A stretch of DNA of 64,000 bases, taken from positions 1-64,000 of the forward strand of contig NZ_SELT01000005.1 of NCBI RefSeq assembly GCF_004361065.1. Direction: 5' to 3'. The position numbers were made by a program, and so were the translations under genes. Shown here in pieces: positions 49,437 through 64,000 of this stretch. The notes beneath the pieces are model-generated. The model saw nothing but the letters and a program-made list of their open reading frames with translations. It made no database searches and had not been told where the DNA came from. The DNA is from Cognatilysobacter terrigena. Its GTDB lineage: Bacteria > Pseudomonadota > Gammaproteobacteria > Xanthomonadales > Xanthomonadaceae. Within the stretch, counting starts at the first letter, position 1, and the number at the start of each line of letters is the position of its first letter.

Positions 49437-50702
49437 TCAGTCCAGGAACAGCGCGGCGCGATCGATGCCGTACGCGCCCGCGGGCAGGCCGCCGCGCACG
49501 TTCAGCGGTTCGCCGTCGGCATCCGTGGTGACCTCGGCGAGATCGATCAGCCTGAACTCGGCAAGCGGGCTCTTGTCCGCACCGAGCAGGAGCATTACCG
49601 ACGGCCGCAGACGCTTGAGCGTGTTCACCGACATCACCACGCCGACGCTGCCGTCGGTGAGTTCGACCAGCGTGCCGGTCGGATACACGCCGCAGGTGCG
49701 AATGAACTGCTCGACAAGTTCGGCCTGGAACAGCCGATCGCGCGTCTGGTAGAGCTCCATCACCGCTTCGTGCGGCGAGCGCGACGCGGCGTACGGGCGC
49801 TGGCTCACCATGGCGTCGTAGCTGTCGACCAGGCCGGCGATGCGCGCGTACATCGGGATCGCGCTGCCGGCCAGGCCGTGCGGATAGCCCGAACCGTCAT
49901 GACGTTCGTGGTGGCAGTCGACCACCTGATGCACGACCGGCGACAGACCCGGCGTGTCGGCGAGGATGCGCCGACTTTCTTCGACGTGCGCACGCACCAG
50001 ACGCAGGTCTTCGGCATCGAGCGGACCGGGCTTGGACAGCAGGCCGTCCGGCATGCGCACCTTGCCGACGTCGCACAGGAGCGCGCCAAGCGCGAGGTCG
50101 CGCAGATCGTCGCGTTCGAGACCGAGGTGACGGCCGAATGCGGCCGCCCAGATCGAACAGGCGATGCCGTGCTGGTAGACGTAGTCGCCTTTGCGACGCA
50201 TCTCCATCACCCACGGCAACGCCATCGGGTTGCGGGTGATCGAATCGAGCATCGTGTCGACGCCCACGCGCAGCTTCTCGGCGTCGAGCTTGCCGCCCGT
50301 GCGCAGCCCGTCGATGACGTCGCGCACGCCGGCCTCGAGCGTCTCCTGCGCCTTCTCCGCGGCGGCGACTTCGTTGCCGAACACGCGCGACAGGATGCTG
50401 CGTACGGGTCCGTGCGATGCTGGCGGAGGCGCCGCGGGTGCCGACAGCGAATCGTCGTCATCGAATACGACGAACTGCGGCGACGGCGACTTGCCGCGCG
50501 CGATGTCGACGACGACGTGCTTGCACATGACCTGGAGACGCCGCAGGTCGTCGTCCGTCTCGACCATCACGCCTTCGAACGCGAAGCCGCTGCCGAGCCA
50601 CGGGCGATCGAGTTCGCTGACGAACATGCCGCGCTCGAGCCCGGCCGTGCTGATGCGCAGTTCCTGGCGGAACTCGGTCATCGTCGCGTTCACCGCGCGC
50701 AT
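49437..50702 (-). CDS. HD-GYP domain protein with Cys in place of the HD-motif His
   Basis: 421 residues from the ATG at 50702; an ATG at 50681 is also possible. The N-terminal 135 residues match the DUF3391 domain common in this family. The HD-GYP domain is about 150-340: His178 (YQHGIACS), then LLCDVGKV, where Cys210 replaces the His of the HD pair before Asp211, then His239, His258, HHERHDGSGYP (264-274) and Asp293 (LVDSYD). A true HD-GYP enzyme needs the replaced His for its metal centre. A linker (about 76-110) is acidic and Ala/Pro-rich. It is next to the EAL gene with 4 bases between. It may be a receptor or scaffold rather than a phosphodiesterase. Confidence 0.93.
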   Translation of the reverse strand: MRAVNATMTEFRQELRISTAGLERGMFVSELDRPWLGSGFAFEGVMVETDDDLRRLQVMCKHVVVDIARGKSPSPQFVVFDDDDSLSAPAAPPPASHGPVRSILSRVFGNEVAAAEKAQETLEAGVRDVIDGLRTGGKLDAEKLRVGVDTMLDSITRNPMALPWVMEMRRKGDYVYQHGIACSIWAAAFGRHLGLERDDLRDLALGALLCDVGKVRMPDGLLSKPGPLDAEDLRLVRAHVEESRRILADTPGLSPVVHQVVDCHHERHDGSGYPHGLAGSAIPMYARIAGLVDSYDAMVSQRPYAASRSPHEAVMELYQTRDRLFQAELVEQFIRTCGVYPTGTLVELTDGSVGVVMSVNTLKRLRPSVMLLLGADKSPLAEFRLIDLAEVTTDADGEPLNVRGGLPAGAYGIDRAALFLD

Positions 50703-50891
50703 CCCCGGCCACGGCCACGAACGGCGGGCGACGCGCCGTGCGCGACTGCGATGCTCGTTCGGCTGTGGGCTGGGCGCTTCATGCGACGGTCCGACGTCTC
50801 CCCTCTCCGCTCGCTAACGGCCGCCCGGCGGGAAGCTTGAAGCGGCCGTTGGCCGGCCCGTACGGCTTGATGAATGGCGGGCCCGGAAACG

Positions 50892-50919
50892 ACAACGCCG
50901 ACCCGGAGGTCGGCGTTGT
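50892..50919 (-). terminator. Terminator-like hairpin after gyrA
   Basis: A perfect 12-base-pair stem (50892-50903 with 50908-50919) and a CGGA loop. On the minus strand it is followed by CGTTTCCGGG, a weak T-tract. It lies 19 bases after the gyrA stop and before the HD-GYP gene. The rest of 50703-50891 shows nothing supported. Confidence 0.7.
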
Positions 50920-50937
50920 ACGTGGAGCGATGGAGGC

Positions 50938-53646
<2,709 letters not shown>

Positions 53647-53898
53647 CGGGATTCCGTGTGGGCCTGGGACGCACCCGTCGAAGCGGCCGTGCGACACGCG
53701 CTCTCGCGCCCGTCGAACCGCGTCCTCGGAAGGGTGTCCTGAAGAGGTGAAATCCTACCACGCGAGGCGGCCGGAAGCACGCGATTTCCAGCCTCAAAAC
53801 AAGGACTTACGCGTGGAACCAAGGCGTGATTCAGACCGGTCGCAGGCGCTGCGACATGCGCCGCCGGAACGGCGCATCGCCAGGCGTTGGAAGCGGCG

Positions 53899-54960
53899 CT
53901 ACACCGTCCCGAACGCCGCGCGCATGGCGGCTTCGTCCGGGCGCTCGATCACGCCCCGCTCGGTCACGATCACGTCGATCAGCTCGTGCGGCGTCACGTC
54001 GAACACCGGGTTCCAGGCTTCGACCCGCTCCGCCGCCGTGCGCACGCCGCCGAGCGAGAAGAGCTCGGTCGCTTCGCGTTCTTCGATGTGGATGGCATCG
54101 CCATTGGGCGTGTCCAGGTCGACGGTCGACGACGGCGCGGCCACCATGAACTTGACGCCGTGGTGGCGGGCCGCGATCGCGAGCTGGTACGTGCCGATCT
54201 TGTTCGCGGTGTCGCCGTTCGCGCAGATGCGGTCGGCGCCGACGACTACCCATTGCACGGCGCCGGTGCGCATCAGGTGCGCAGCCGCCGCATCGGCAAT
54301 GAGCGTCGGGACGATGCCGTCCTGCTCGAGCTCCCACACCGTCAGGCGCGCGCCCTGCAGCCACGGGCGGGTCTCGCCCGCGTAGACCTTGTCGATGCGC
54401 CCCTGCGCGACACCCGCGCGGATCACGCCGAGCGCGGTGCCGAAGCCGGCCGTCGCGAGCGAGCCCGTGTTGCAGTGCGTGAGCACCTGGCTGCCCGGCT
54501 CGATCATCGCGGCGCCGAGCGCGCCCATGCGGCGATTGGCGGCCAGGTCTTCGGTGGCGATCGCTTCGGCTTCGCGCAGTAGCACGTCGCGCCACTCCGC
54601 GCCTGCGGACTGCACGGCGCGACGCAGGCGCGCGAGCGCCCATGCGAGGTTCACCGCCGTTGGCCGTGCTGCATTGAGCCGCACGAACGCGGGCTCCAGC
54701 TTCGCCATCGCGTCGGCGCCGTTGGCGGACTCGACGTCACGTGCCGCGAGCACTGCGCCCCACGCCGCCGCGATGCCGATTGCGGGTGCTCCGCGAACAG
54801 TCAGGTTCGCGATCGCATCGGCAACGGACGCGTAGTCGTCGCAACGCACGTATTCGACGGCGAACGGCAGCTTGCGCTGGTCGAGAAGTTCGAGGGCATC
54901 GCCCGTCCAGCGAATGGGACGGACGCGGTCGTAACGGTCGAAATCGAAAGTGGCATCCAT
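53899..54960 (-). CDS. mtnA: S-methyl-5-thioribose-1-phosphate isomerase
   Basis: 353 residues. It isomerises methylthioribose-1-phosphate to methylthioribulose-1-phosphate in methionine salvage. Motifs are [14 protein letters not shown] (about residues 55-68), the catalytic Cys in [14 protein letters not shown] (about residue 165), [12 protein letters not shown], and the catalytic Asp in [21 protein letters not shown]. Length is normal for the family. No other salvage gene is close by, so this is an isolated member of the pathway. It precedes gyrA on the same strand. Confidence 0.97.
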   Translation of the reverse strand: MDATFDFDRYDRVRPIRWTGDALELLDQRKLPFAVEYVRCDDYASVADAIANLTVRGAPAIGIAAAWGAVLAARDVESANGADAMAKLEPAFVRLNAARPTAVNLAWALARLRRAVQSAGAEWRDVLLREAEAIATEDLAANRRMGALGAAMIEPGSQVLTHCNTGSLATAGFGTALGVIRAGVAQGRIDKVYAGETRPWLQGARLTVWELEQDGIVPTLIADAAAAHLMRTGAVQWVVVGADRICANGDTANKIGTYQLAIAARHHGVKFMVAAPSSTVDLDTPNGDAIHIEEREATELFSLGGVRTAAERVEAWNPVFDVTPHELIDVIVTERGVIERPDEAAMRAAFGTV

Positions 54961-55004
54961 CGCCGCATTCTACGGCGCAGTGCGCAAGGCGCCGTCGACG
55001 CGGA

Positions 55005-55751
55005 TCAGCGACCGCTCGCGAACGCGCCGCCGCCGACTTCGAACTCGGCGCGACAGCCGTGGTCGACCCACAGGCCGCGTGCGTCGACGCCCCAGGTGTC
55101 GCCTTCGATACAGGCCGTATGCGAGAGCTGCTTCACGAGGCGCACGCTGCCCTCGGTCGAAATCGCACAGCTGTGCCGGCGCCCCTTGTCGGATTCGCAA
55201 CGCAGGCGAGCTGCGGCCGGCGGCGCGGGCCGCTGCCATGTGCTGCCGACGACGCGGAACTCCGCGCGGCAGCCGCCGCTCACCCACACGCCTTCGCTGT
55301 CGAGGCCCCACGACTGGCCGCGGATGCATTGCGAACGCGACAGCTGACGAACGATTTCGATCTGCGCGCCGCGATGCGTCGGGCAGTGCGTCCAGCGACC
55401 GCTGTTGGAGCCGCAGCGGAACAGGCGGTCGCCGCTGCCCATCGAACCGACCACGCCGCCGGCGTCGCCGTTCGACAGCGCGAGGAACTCGCCGCGACAG
55501 CCTTCCGTCACCCAGATCGATCGACGCGTGCGGCCCCACGTTTCGCCTTCGATGCACGGCGACTTCGACAGCTGCTTCAGCAGCCGCGCACCGCCGGTCG
55601 CGTCGACCGGACATTCCGTCGTGTGGCTGTCCGTGGATTCGCAGCGCAGCGTGCGGCCGTCGGGCGGCTCACGCCAGGCGTGCGCACGCGGTATCGCGAC
55701 GATGCAGGCACCGACGCCGATCAGTAGTCCGATCGTCCCGCGCGTCACCAT
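55005..55751 (-). CDS. DUF3011 protein with three tandem cysteine-rich repeats
   Basis: 248 residues. A signal peptide (about 1-25: VTRGTIGLLIGVGACIVAIPRAHA) directs export. The mature part is three repeats of about 54 residues (36-89, 112-165, 184-237), each with the frame RCxS...C...QLSxSxCIxGxxWG...W..xGCRxEF and four cysteines, twelve in all. Two disulfides per repeat are likely. This is the DUF3011 domain, whose members are small exported proteins of unknown role, often with one or two copies. It may bind carbohydrate or metal, but this is speculation. It lies between mtnA and epmA on the same strand. Confidence 0.88.
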   Translation of the reverse strand: MVTRGTIGLLIGVGACIVAIPRAHAWREPPDGRTLRCESTDSHTTECPVDATGGARLLKQLSKSPCIEGETWGRTRRSIWVTEGCRGEFLALSNGDAGGVVGSMGSGDRLFRCGSNSGRWTHCPTHRGAQIEIVRQLSRSQCIRGQSWGLDSEGVWVSGGCRAEFRVVGSTWQRPAPPAAARLRCESDKGRRHSCAISTEGSVRLVKQLSHTACIEGDTWGVDARGLWVDHGCRAEFEVGGGAFASGR

Positions 55752-55847
55752 GCCGGTTCTCCAACAGCCCCTTCGCGCCGACTGTAGCGCGGCCGCGTGA
55801 ACGTTGCTCGGATTCCAACCCCGCGGTCGTCGTTCATTTACCTGCCG

Positions 55848-60268
<4,421 letters not shown>

Positions 60269-60269
<1 letters not shown>

Positions 60270-61198
60270 CAGCGCTTACCCGTCTTGGGTGGCGCGGCCT
60301 TCGCGGCGCGCGGCTTGGGTGATTCGGCCTGGTCGGGCTTTGGTGTCTCGGGCGCTCGTGGCGTACCCATCGCCTCGAAGGCTTCGCGCAGGCGACGCAG
60401 TTCACGCTCGAGCTGCGCGACCTTGCGATGCGCGGCGTCGACCTCGGCACGCCCCGGAATACCCCATTGCGCGCAGGCGACTTCGACTTCCTTCTGCATG
60501 GCGGCGCGCACGCGCATCTGCGCGTTGACGTAGTCACCGAACGCGGACTGGAAGCGGTCGCCGAGCGCGATGTCGGCGTAGGCGTCTTCCGCGGCGTCGA
60601 TCCAGAGATCGAACAGGCCGCGCGCGCTGTCGACCGGCTTGCCGTCGCTGCCGCGCTTGGCGAGCAGTGATTCGAAACGCGCGAACGCGTCCTGGCCTGC
60701 TTCCGCGATGATCGCGTTGAACGCCTGCGACGCCTGCTGGAACTCCGCCGTCGCCTTCGCGAACGACTGCATGCGTTCCTGGTGTTCGCGCGTGTAGCCG
60801 AACGCCGGCAGATCGAACGGACCGCGAGGCGCACCGTTCGCGCCCGCACCGAAAAACGCCGCGGGCATGAACGCATTCGCGAACCCGGCCTGCGCGAACG
60901 GGTTGTCGCCGAGCATCGATCGCCATGCACGCGCGATGTCCGCGGCGTTCGTCTCGACACCGCCGCCGAACTGGGCGGCGAGCTGCTGCATCTGCGTCAT
61001 CCACTGACCGGCGAGCGCGGTCGGATCGAACGACGACGCTCGCGGCACGGCCGGCTTCCACCAGCCGAACGGATCGCTCGGTGCTGGCGCGGGCGCGGCG
61101 CCCATTGCGCTGAACCACTGCCGGCTCATGCGCTCGAACGCGGCGGGATCGAATGCGGGAAATCCGAAGCCCGCGGCTCCGAACGGGGATGTCGACAT
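60269..61198 (-). CDS. phaE: Class III PHA synthase, subunit PhaE
   Basis: 309 residues from the ATG at 61198 with a GGAGG site. A Pro/Ala/Phe-rich N-terminus (GFGFPAFDPAAFERM) is followed by a helical core with AFERMSRQWF, QSFAKATAEFQQASQAFN and LWIDAAEDAYADIALGDRFQSAFGDYVNAQM, typical of PhaE. The end has a coiled coil (VAQLERELRRLREAFEAM) and a Lys/Pro/Ala-rich tail. PhaE activates and stabilises PhaC dimers. It overlaps phaC and starts 51 bases after the pssA stop. Confidence 0.95.
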
Positions 61199-61248
61199 GG
61201 TGGCCTCCGATCGAACGCCGATGATAACGAACGCGGCCTGTGCGGCGG

Positions 61249-61866
61249 TTACGGCTTGGGAATGTGCAGCGTCTTGCTGATCATCAGCGAGCCCGACAGC
61301 GCGAACATCAGCACCAGCGGATGCAGCTGCCACGGGCCGAGGTGCACCACCCCGCCCCACACCGCCGGCCCGATCGCCCCGCGCATCGCAGCGATCGCAA
61401 GCACGATCACGAGCACGAGGCTGGTTGGAATCGGCGTGCCCTCGAAATACTTCACCTTGCCTTCGGTGCCCGACAGCTGTTCCGCCGTGACGTTGTAGCG
61501 CGCGAGTCGGCTCACGCCGCAGCCGACGAAGTAGCTGAGCACCACCCAGTCCCATCCGCCCTGCAGGCCGCAGGCGTAGGCGAGCGACGCGGGCGCGACG
61601 CCGAACGAGATCACGTCGGCGAGCGAATCGAGCTCGCGACCGAGCGTCGACGCCGACTGCCTCCAGCGCGCGATGCGGCCATCCAGCGCGTCGAATACGA
61701 ACGCCAGCGGGATCAGCGCCATGCCGACGAGCAGGTCGCGCACCACGCCCTCCTGCAGGAAGCGCATGGCCGCGAAGATCGCGCCCGAGCCGCAGAAGGC
61801 GTTGCCGAGGGTGAACCAGTCCGCGAGCTGGAAGTCGCGGAGCATCGAGAAGTGGCGTTGCTTCAT
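61249..61866 (-). CDS. pssA: CDP-diacylglycerol-serine O-phosphatidyltransferase
   Basis: 205 residues from the ATG at 61866 (MKQRHFSML). The CDP-alcohol phosphotransferase motif D-G-x2-A-R-x8-G-x3-D-x3-D is intact (DGRIARWRQSASTLGRELDSLAD, about residues 60-82). About six membrane segments surround it. It forms phosphatidylserine from CDP-diacylglycerol and serine, the first step toward phosphatidylethanolamine. It is the small integral-membrane type (Bacillus/Sinorhizobium-like), not the E. coli peripheral enzyme. Other CDP-alcohol substrates cannot be ruled out. Confidence 0.85.
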   Translation of the reverse strand: MKQRHFSMLRDFQLADWFTLGNAFCGSGAIFAAMRFLQEGVVRDLLVGMALIPLAFVFDALDGRIARWRQSASTLGRELDSLADVISFGVAPASLAYACGLQGGWDWVVLSYFVGCGVSRLARYNVTAEQLSGTEGKVKYFEGTPIPTSLVLVIVLAIAAMRGAIGPAVWGGVVHLGPWQLHPLVLMFALSGSLMISKTLHIPKP

Positions 61867-62047
61867 CGGGTGCCTGTCCGGTGTTTCGCGGCAGGGTGCC
61901 AAACCGAGTGTGACGCCGGCAACACCAATTCACTTTGCCAAGCGGCGGCTGCCAATCTTTTGACGTCCAGCCGTGACGGGACTCCCGGTTCCGCATGTCA
62001 CTGATTTCTATAGTCCCTCGCACTGGAGGGGGATCCAGGGACAGGAC

Positions 62048-63844
62048 ATGAAGCGAACCATCTATCCGATGCGGGCCAACCGCGTTGCCCGCCGCGGTGC
62101 GTTCTGGACGGTCACCCGCCGGGCCCCGGCCGCGGGCATGAGCCTCGCGCAGAAGTACGGCGACGGCCAGCGTATCCGCAGCCAGCCCTTCGTGGGCAGC
62201 GTGACGCCCGACGTCGGCGCCGGTGCGTCCGCTCTGCCTGCCGACGTGCTCACCCTCGCCCGCGCGCCGTTCGCGGTGCGCATGCTGCGCAACCTCAGCT
62301 TCGGCCCGACCAAGGCGTCGATCGCCGAATTCCAGGGTCTGGGCTCGACCGACACGCAGCGCCTCGCGAACTGGATCGACTGGCAACTCGACTACACGTC
62401 GATCGACGACAGCGCCGTCGACGCGCGCCTGTCGCGCGCCGGCTACACCACGCTCGGCAAGTCGCTCACGCAGCTGTGGGCCGACCACGTCGTGCCGAAT
62501 CCCGCGTACGAAGTGCGCATGCTTCCGGCACTCGAGATGCAGCGCGCCGCATTCGTGCGCGCGACGTACTCGCGTCGCCAGTTGCTGGAGATGACGGTCG
62601 ACTTCTGGCACGACCACTTCAGCATCTACGGCTACGACTACTCCGCCGGCCCGGTGTCGCCGAGTTACGACCGCGACGTCATCCGCAAGAACGCGTTCGG
62701 CAATTTCCGCACGATGCTCGAGGACGTGGCGAAGCATCCGTCGATGCTTTATTTCCTCGACAACTACTCGAACACCAAGGCCGGCCAGAACGAGAACTGG
62801 GCGCGCGAGCTGATGGAGCTGCACACGCTCGGCACCGAGAACTACTACGGCTTCCAGGACCCGTCGACGCTGCCGCGCGATCCCGCCGACTCGACGTATC
62901 CCGCCGGTTACACCGACATCGACGTCTACGAAGTCGCTGCCGCATTCACCGGCTGGACGCTGCGCGACGGCAACTGGCAGTACCCGAACGAGAACGACGG
63001 CACGTTCGTCTACCGCGCCGCATGGCACGACACGAACCCGAAGACCATCCTCGGCAAGCAGTATTTCCCCGAGCAGCCCGACATGAAGGACGGGCGCGAC
63101 GTCCTCGACCGGCTCGCGTCGCATCCGGCGGTCGCGCGCCACATCTGCGCCAAGATCATTCGCCGCTTCATCAACGACGTGCCCTCGCAGTCGCTGATCT
63201 GGAGCGCCGCGAAGGTGTTCCGCGACAACTGGCAGGCGCCGGACCAGATCGCGAAGGTGCTGCGCCACATCCTCAACTCCACCGAGATGTTCAACGCGTG
63301 GGGCAACAAGACGCGCAAGCCGTTCACCGCGATCGTCGCCGCGATGCGCGCGGGTGGCTCCGACTGGACGCTCGCGACCACCGGCGATCGCAGCAACGAG
63401 TTCGCGTGGCGCTTCGGGTTCACCGGCCACACGCCGTTCGGCTGGCCGGCGCCGAACGGCTATCCCGACGTCACCGCGCCGTGGTCGGGCTCGAACAGCT
63501 ACGGCCAGACGTGGCGCATGCTCGACTGGCTGACCGACACCACCGACGGCGGCTTTCCGCTCATCCCGGTGCTCGCGAACACGCGCGCGGACATCGCGGC
63601 AGGCTCGTGGACCGCGAACAACCTCGTCGACTACTGGTGCAACCGGTTGCTCGGTTACATCCCGGACGCGACGCGCCGCCAGGTGCTCGCCAAGGTCCTC
63701 GCGCAGAACGGTGACCCGGCGACGTACGTCATTACCGACACCGAAGCGTGGTCGGGCAACGACCTCAAGAAGCACTACAACCAGTCGCGGCTGAAGAGCA
63801 TGGTCTCGTTGATCCTGCTCTCGCCCGAGTTCCTGAGCCGCTGA
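62048..63844 (+). CDS. DUF1800 family exported protein
   Basis: 598 residues from the ATG at 62048 with an AGGGACAGGAC stretch before it. The DUF1800 frame is visible: LARAPFAVRMLRNLSFGPT, MTVDFWHDHFSIYG, MLYFLDNYSNTKAGQNENWARELMELHTLGTE, FTGWTLRDG, and NAWGNKTRKPFT. Function of the family is unknown; it nearly always precedes a Tat-exported DUF1501 gene, and the two are thought to work together. No standard signal peptide is clear, although a basic N-terminus (KRTIYPMRANRVARRGAF) could direct membrane association. A TATAGT at 62009-62014 may be its -10, without a good -35. Confidence 0.92.
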   Translation: MKRTIYPMRANRVARRGAFWTVTRRAPAAGMSLAQKYGDGQRIRSQPFVGSVTPDVGAGASALPADVLTLARAPFAVRMLRNLSFGPTKASIAEFQGLGSTDTQRLANWIDWQLDYTSIDDSAVDARLSRAGYTTLGKSLTQLWADHVVPNPAYEVRMLPALEMQRAAFVRATYSRRQLLEMTVDFWHDHFSIYGYDYSAGPVSPSYDRDVIRKNAFGNFRTMLEDVAKHPSMLYFLDNYSNTKAGQNENWARELMELHTLGTENYYGFQDPSTLPRDPADSTYPAGYTDIDVYEVAAAFTGWTLRDGNWQYPNENDGTFVYRAAWHDTNPKTILGKQYFPEQPDMKDGRDVLDRLASHPAVARHICAKIIRRFINDVPSQSLIWSAAKVFRDNWQAPDQIAKVLRHILNSTEMFNAWGNKTRKPFTAIVAAMRAGGSDWTLATTGDRSNEFAWRFGFTGHTPFGWPAPNGYPDVTAPWSGSNSYGQTWRMLDWLTDTTDGGFPLIPVLANTRADIAAGSWTANNLVDYWCNRLLGYIPDATRRQVLAKVLAQNGDPATYVITDTEAWSGNDLKKHYNQSRLKSMVSLILLSPEFLSR

Positions 63845-63854
63845 GGGCGACGCC

Positions 63855-64000
63855 ATGCACACCACACGATTCAGCCGTCGTCAGTTCCTCAAGGGCGTCT
63901 GCGCGACCGCCGCGGCCACCGCGATCGGCCCGCGCCTCATGTTCGGCAACGAAGCGCATGCCGCGGGCACGGATGGCGATGTCGTCGTCATGCTGTTCCT
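63855..64000 (+). CDS. DUF1501 family protein, N-terminal fragment
   Basis: The gene runs past the window end and 48 codons are visible, starting at the ATG at 63855, 10 bases after the DUF1800 stop. The N-terminus has a twin-arginine signal (SRRQFLKGVCA, with RR at residues 8-9), an Ala-rich hydrophobic stretch and then DGDVVVMLF. Position after DUF1800 and the Tat signal both fit DUF1501, a family of alkaline phosphatase-fold proteins of unknown substrate. The assignment is from context and the short visible part. Confidence 0.75.
   Translation, partial: MHTTRFSRRQFLKGVCATAAATAIGPRLMFGNEAHAAGTDGDVVVMLF

Noticed and set aside
53647-53898. A short gene between gyrA and mtnA
   Set aside because: No start with ribosome site and no coherent product; it is taken as the gyrA leader, although a TAGGAT at 53757-53752 on the minus strand might be a -10.

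Overview
The window is a high-GC chromosomal segment of a gammaproteobacterium. The best fit is the Lysobacteraceae/Xanthomonadaceae, probably a Lysobacter-like genus. Pointers are a 1651-residue NAD-dependent glutamate dehydrogenase, a MetH split into two genes behind an ArsR-methyltransferase regulator, a YtrA-type GntR/ABC operon with a GGTG-N16-CACC operator, a subclass B3 metallo-beta-lactamase, a class III PHA synthase (PhaC/PhaE) and a DUF1800/DUF1501 pair. The assignment is inferred from gene content and was not checked against a database. Coding density is very high. I saw no rRNA, tRNA, CRISPR array, insertion sequence or prophage, and no gene-free stretch reaches 300 bases.

Layout. 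1-918: end of a GGDEF cyclase and a DUF2939 protein. 934-10292 (minus): a 5'-nucleotidase-like protein, a DUF2795 protein, a short-chain dehydrogenase, NAD kinase, the large glutamate dehydrogenase and an acyl-CoA dehydrogenase. 10434-15978 (plus): ArsR-methyltransferase, metH in two pieces and a permuted NlpC/P60-like protein. 15982-20016 (minus): DUF2058, SlyX, UDP-glucose dehydrogenase and two Mip-like FKBP isomerases. 20131-23564 (plus): the YtrA/ABC operon and a DUF2884 lipoprotein. 23796-25205 (minus): fumC. 25313-29628 (plus): a tightly packed purB, B3 metallo-beta-lactamase, roxA, GNAT run. 29783-35477: sucA-sucB-lpd. 35551-38441: a methyltransferase, a LOG protein, an AcuI-type reductase and a CheY-like regulator. 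38506-39997 (minus): DnaJ/CbpA and Hsp20. 40138-40617: peroxiredoxin. 40621-50702 (minus): pbpC, an alpha-2-macroglobulin lipoprotein, an EAL protein and an HD-GYP protein. 50938-61866 (minus): gyrA, mtnA, a DUF3011 repeat protein, epmA, ligA, phaC, phaE and pssA. 62048 to the end (plus): DUF1800 and the start of a Tat-exported DUF1501 protein.

How the genes work together. One-carbon and methionine metabolism is represented by ArsR-MT plus the MetH halves, with mtnA elsewhere. Central carbon and nitrogen flux is represented by NAD-GDH feeding 2-oxoglutarate to SucA/SucB/Lpd, and by FumC. Cell-envelope genes are PbpC with bacterial alpha-2-macroglobulin (a usual pair), Ugd, PssA and the FKBPs. 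Three c-di-GMP proteins are present: one intact GGDEF end, one degenerate-GGDEF/EAL protein and one HD-GYP protein that lacks the His of its HD motif.

Most of the window is core genome and I found no clear novel defence or mobile system. The most interesting signals are the altered c-di-GMP enzymes, two well-formed operators (28 bp before ArsR-MT; GGTG-N16-CACC over the -10 of the YtrA operon), the chromosomal B3 beta-lactamase coupled to purB and roxA, the compact phaE-phaC-ligA-epmA run, and the three-repeat, twelve-cysteine DUF3011 protein.
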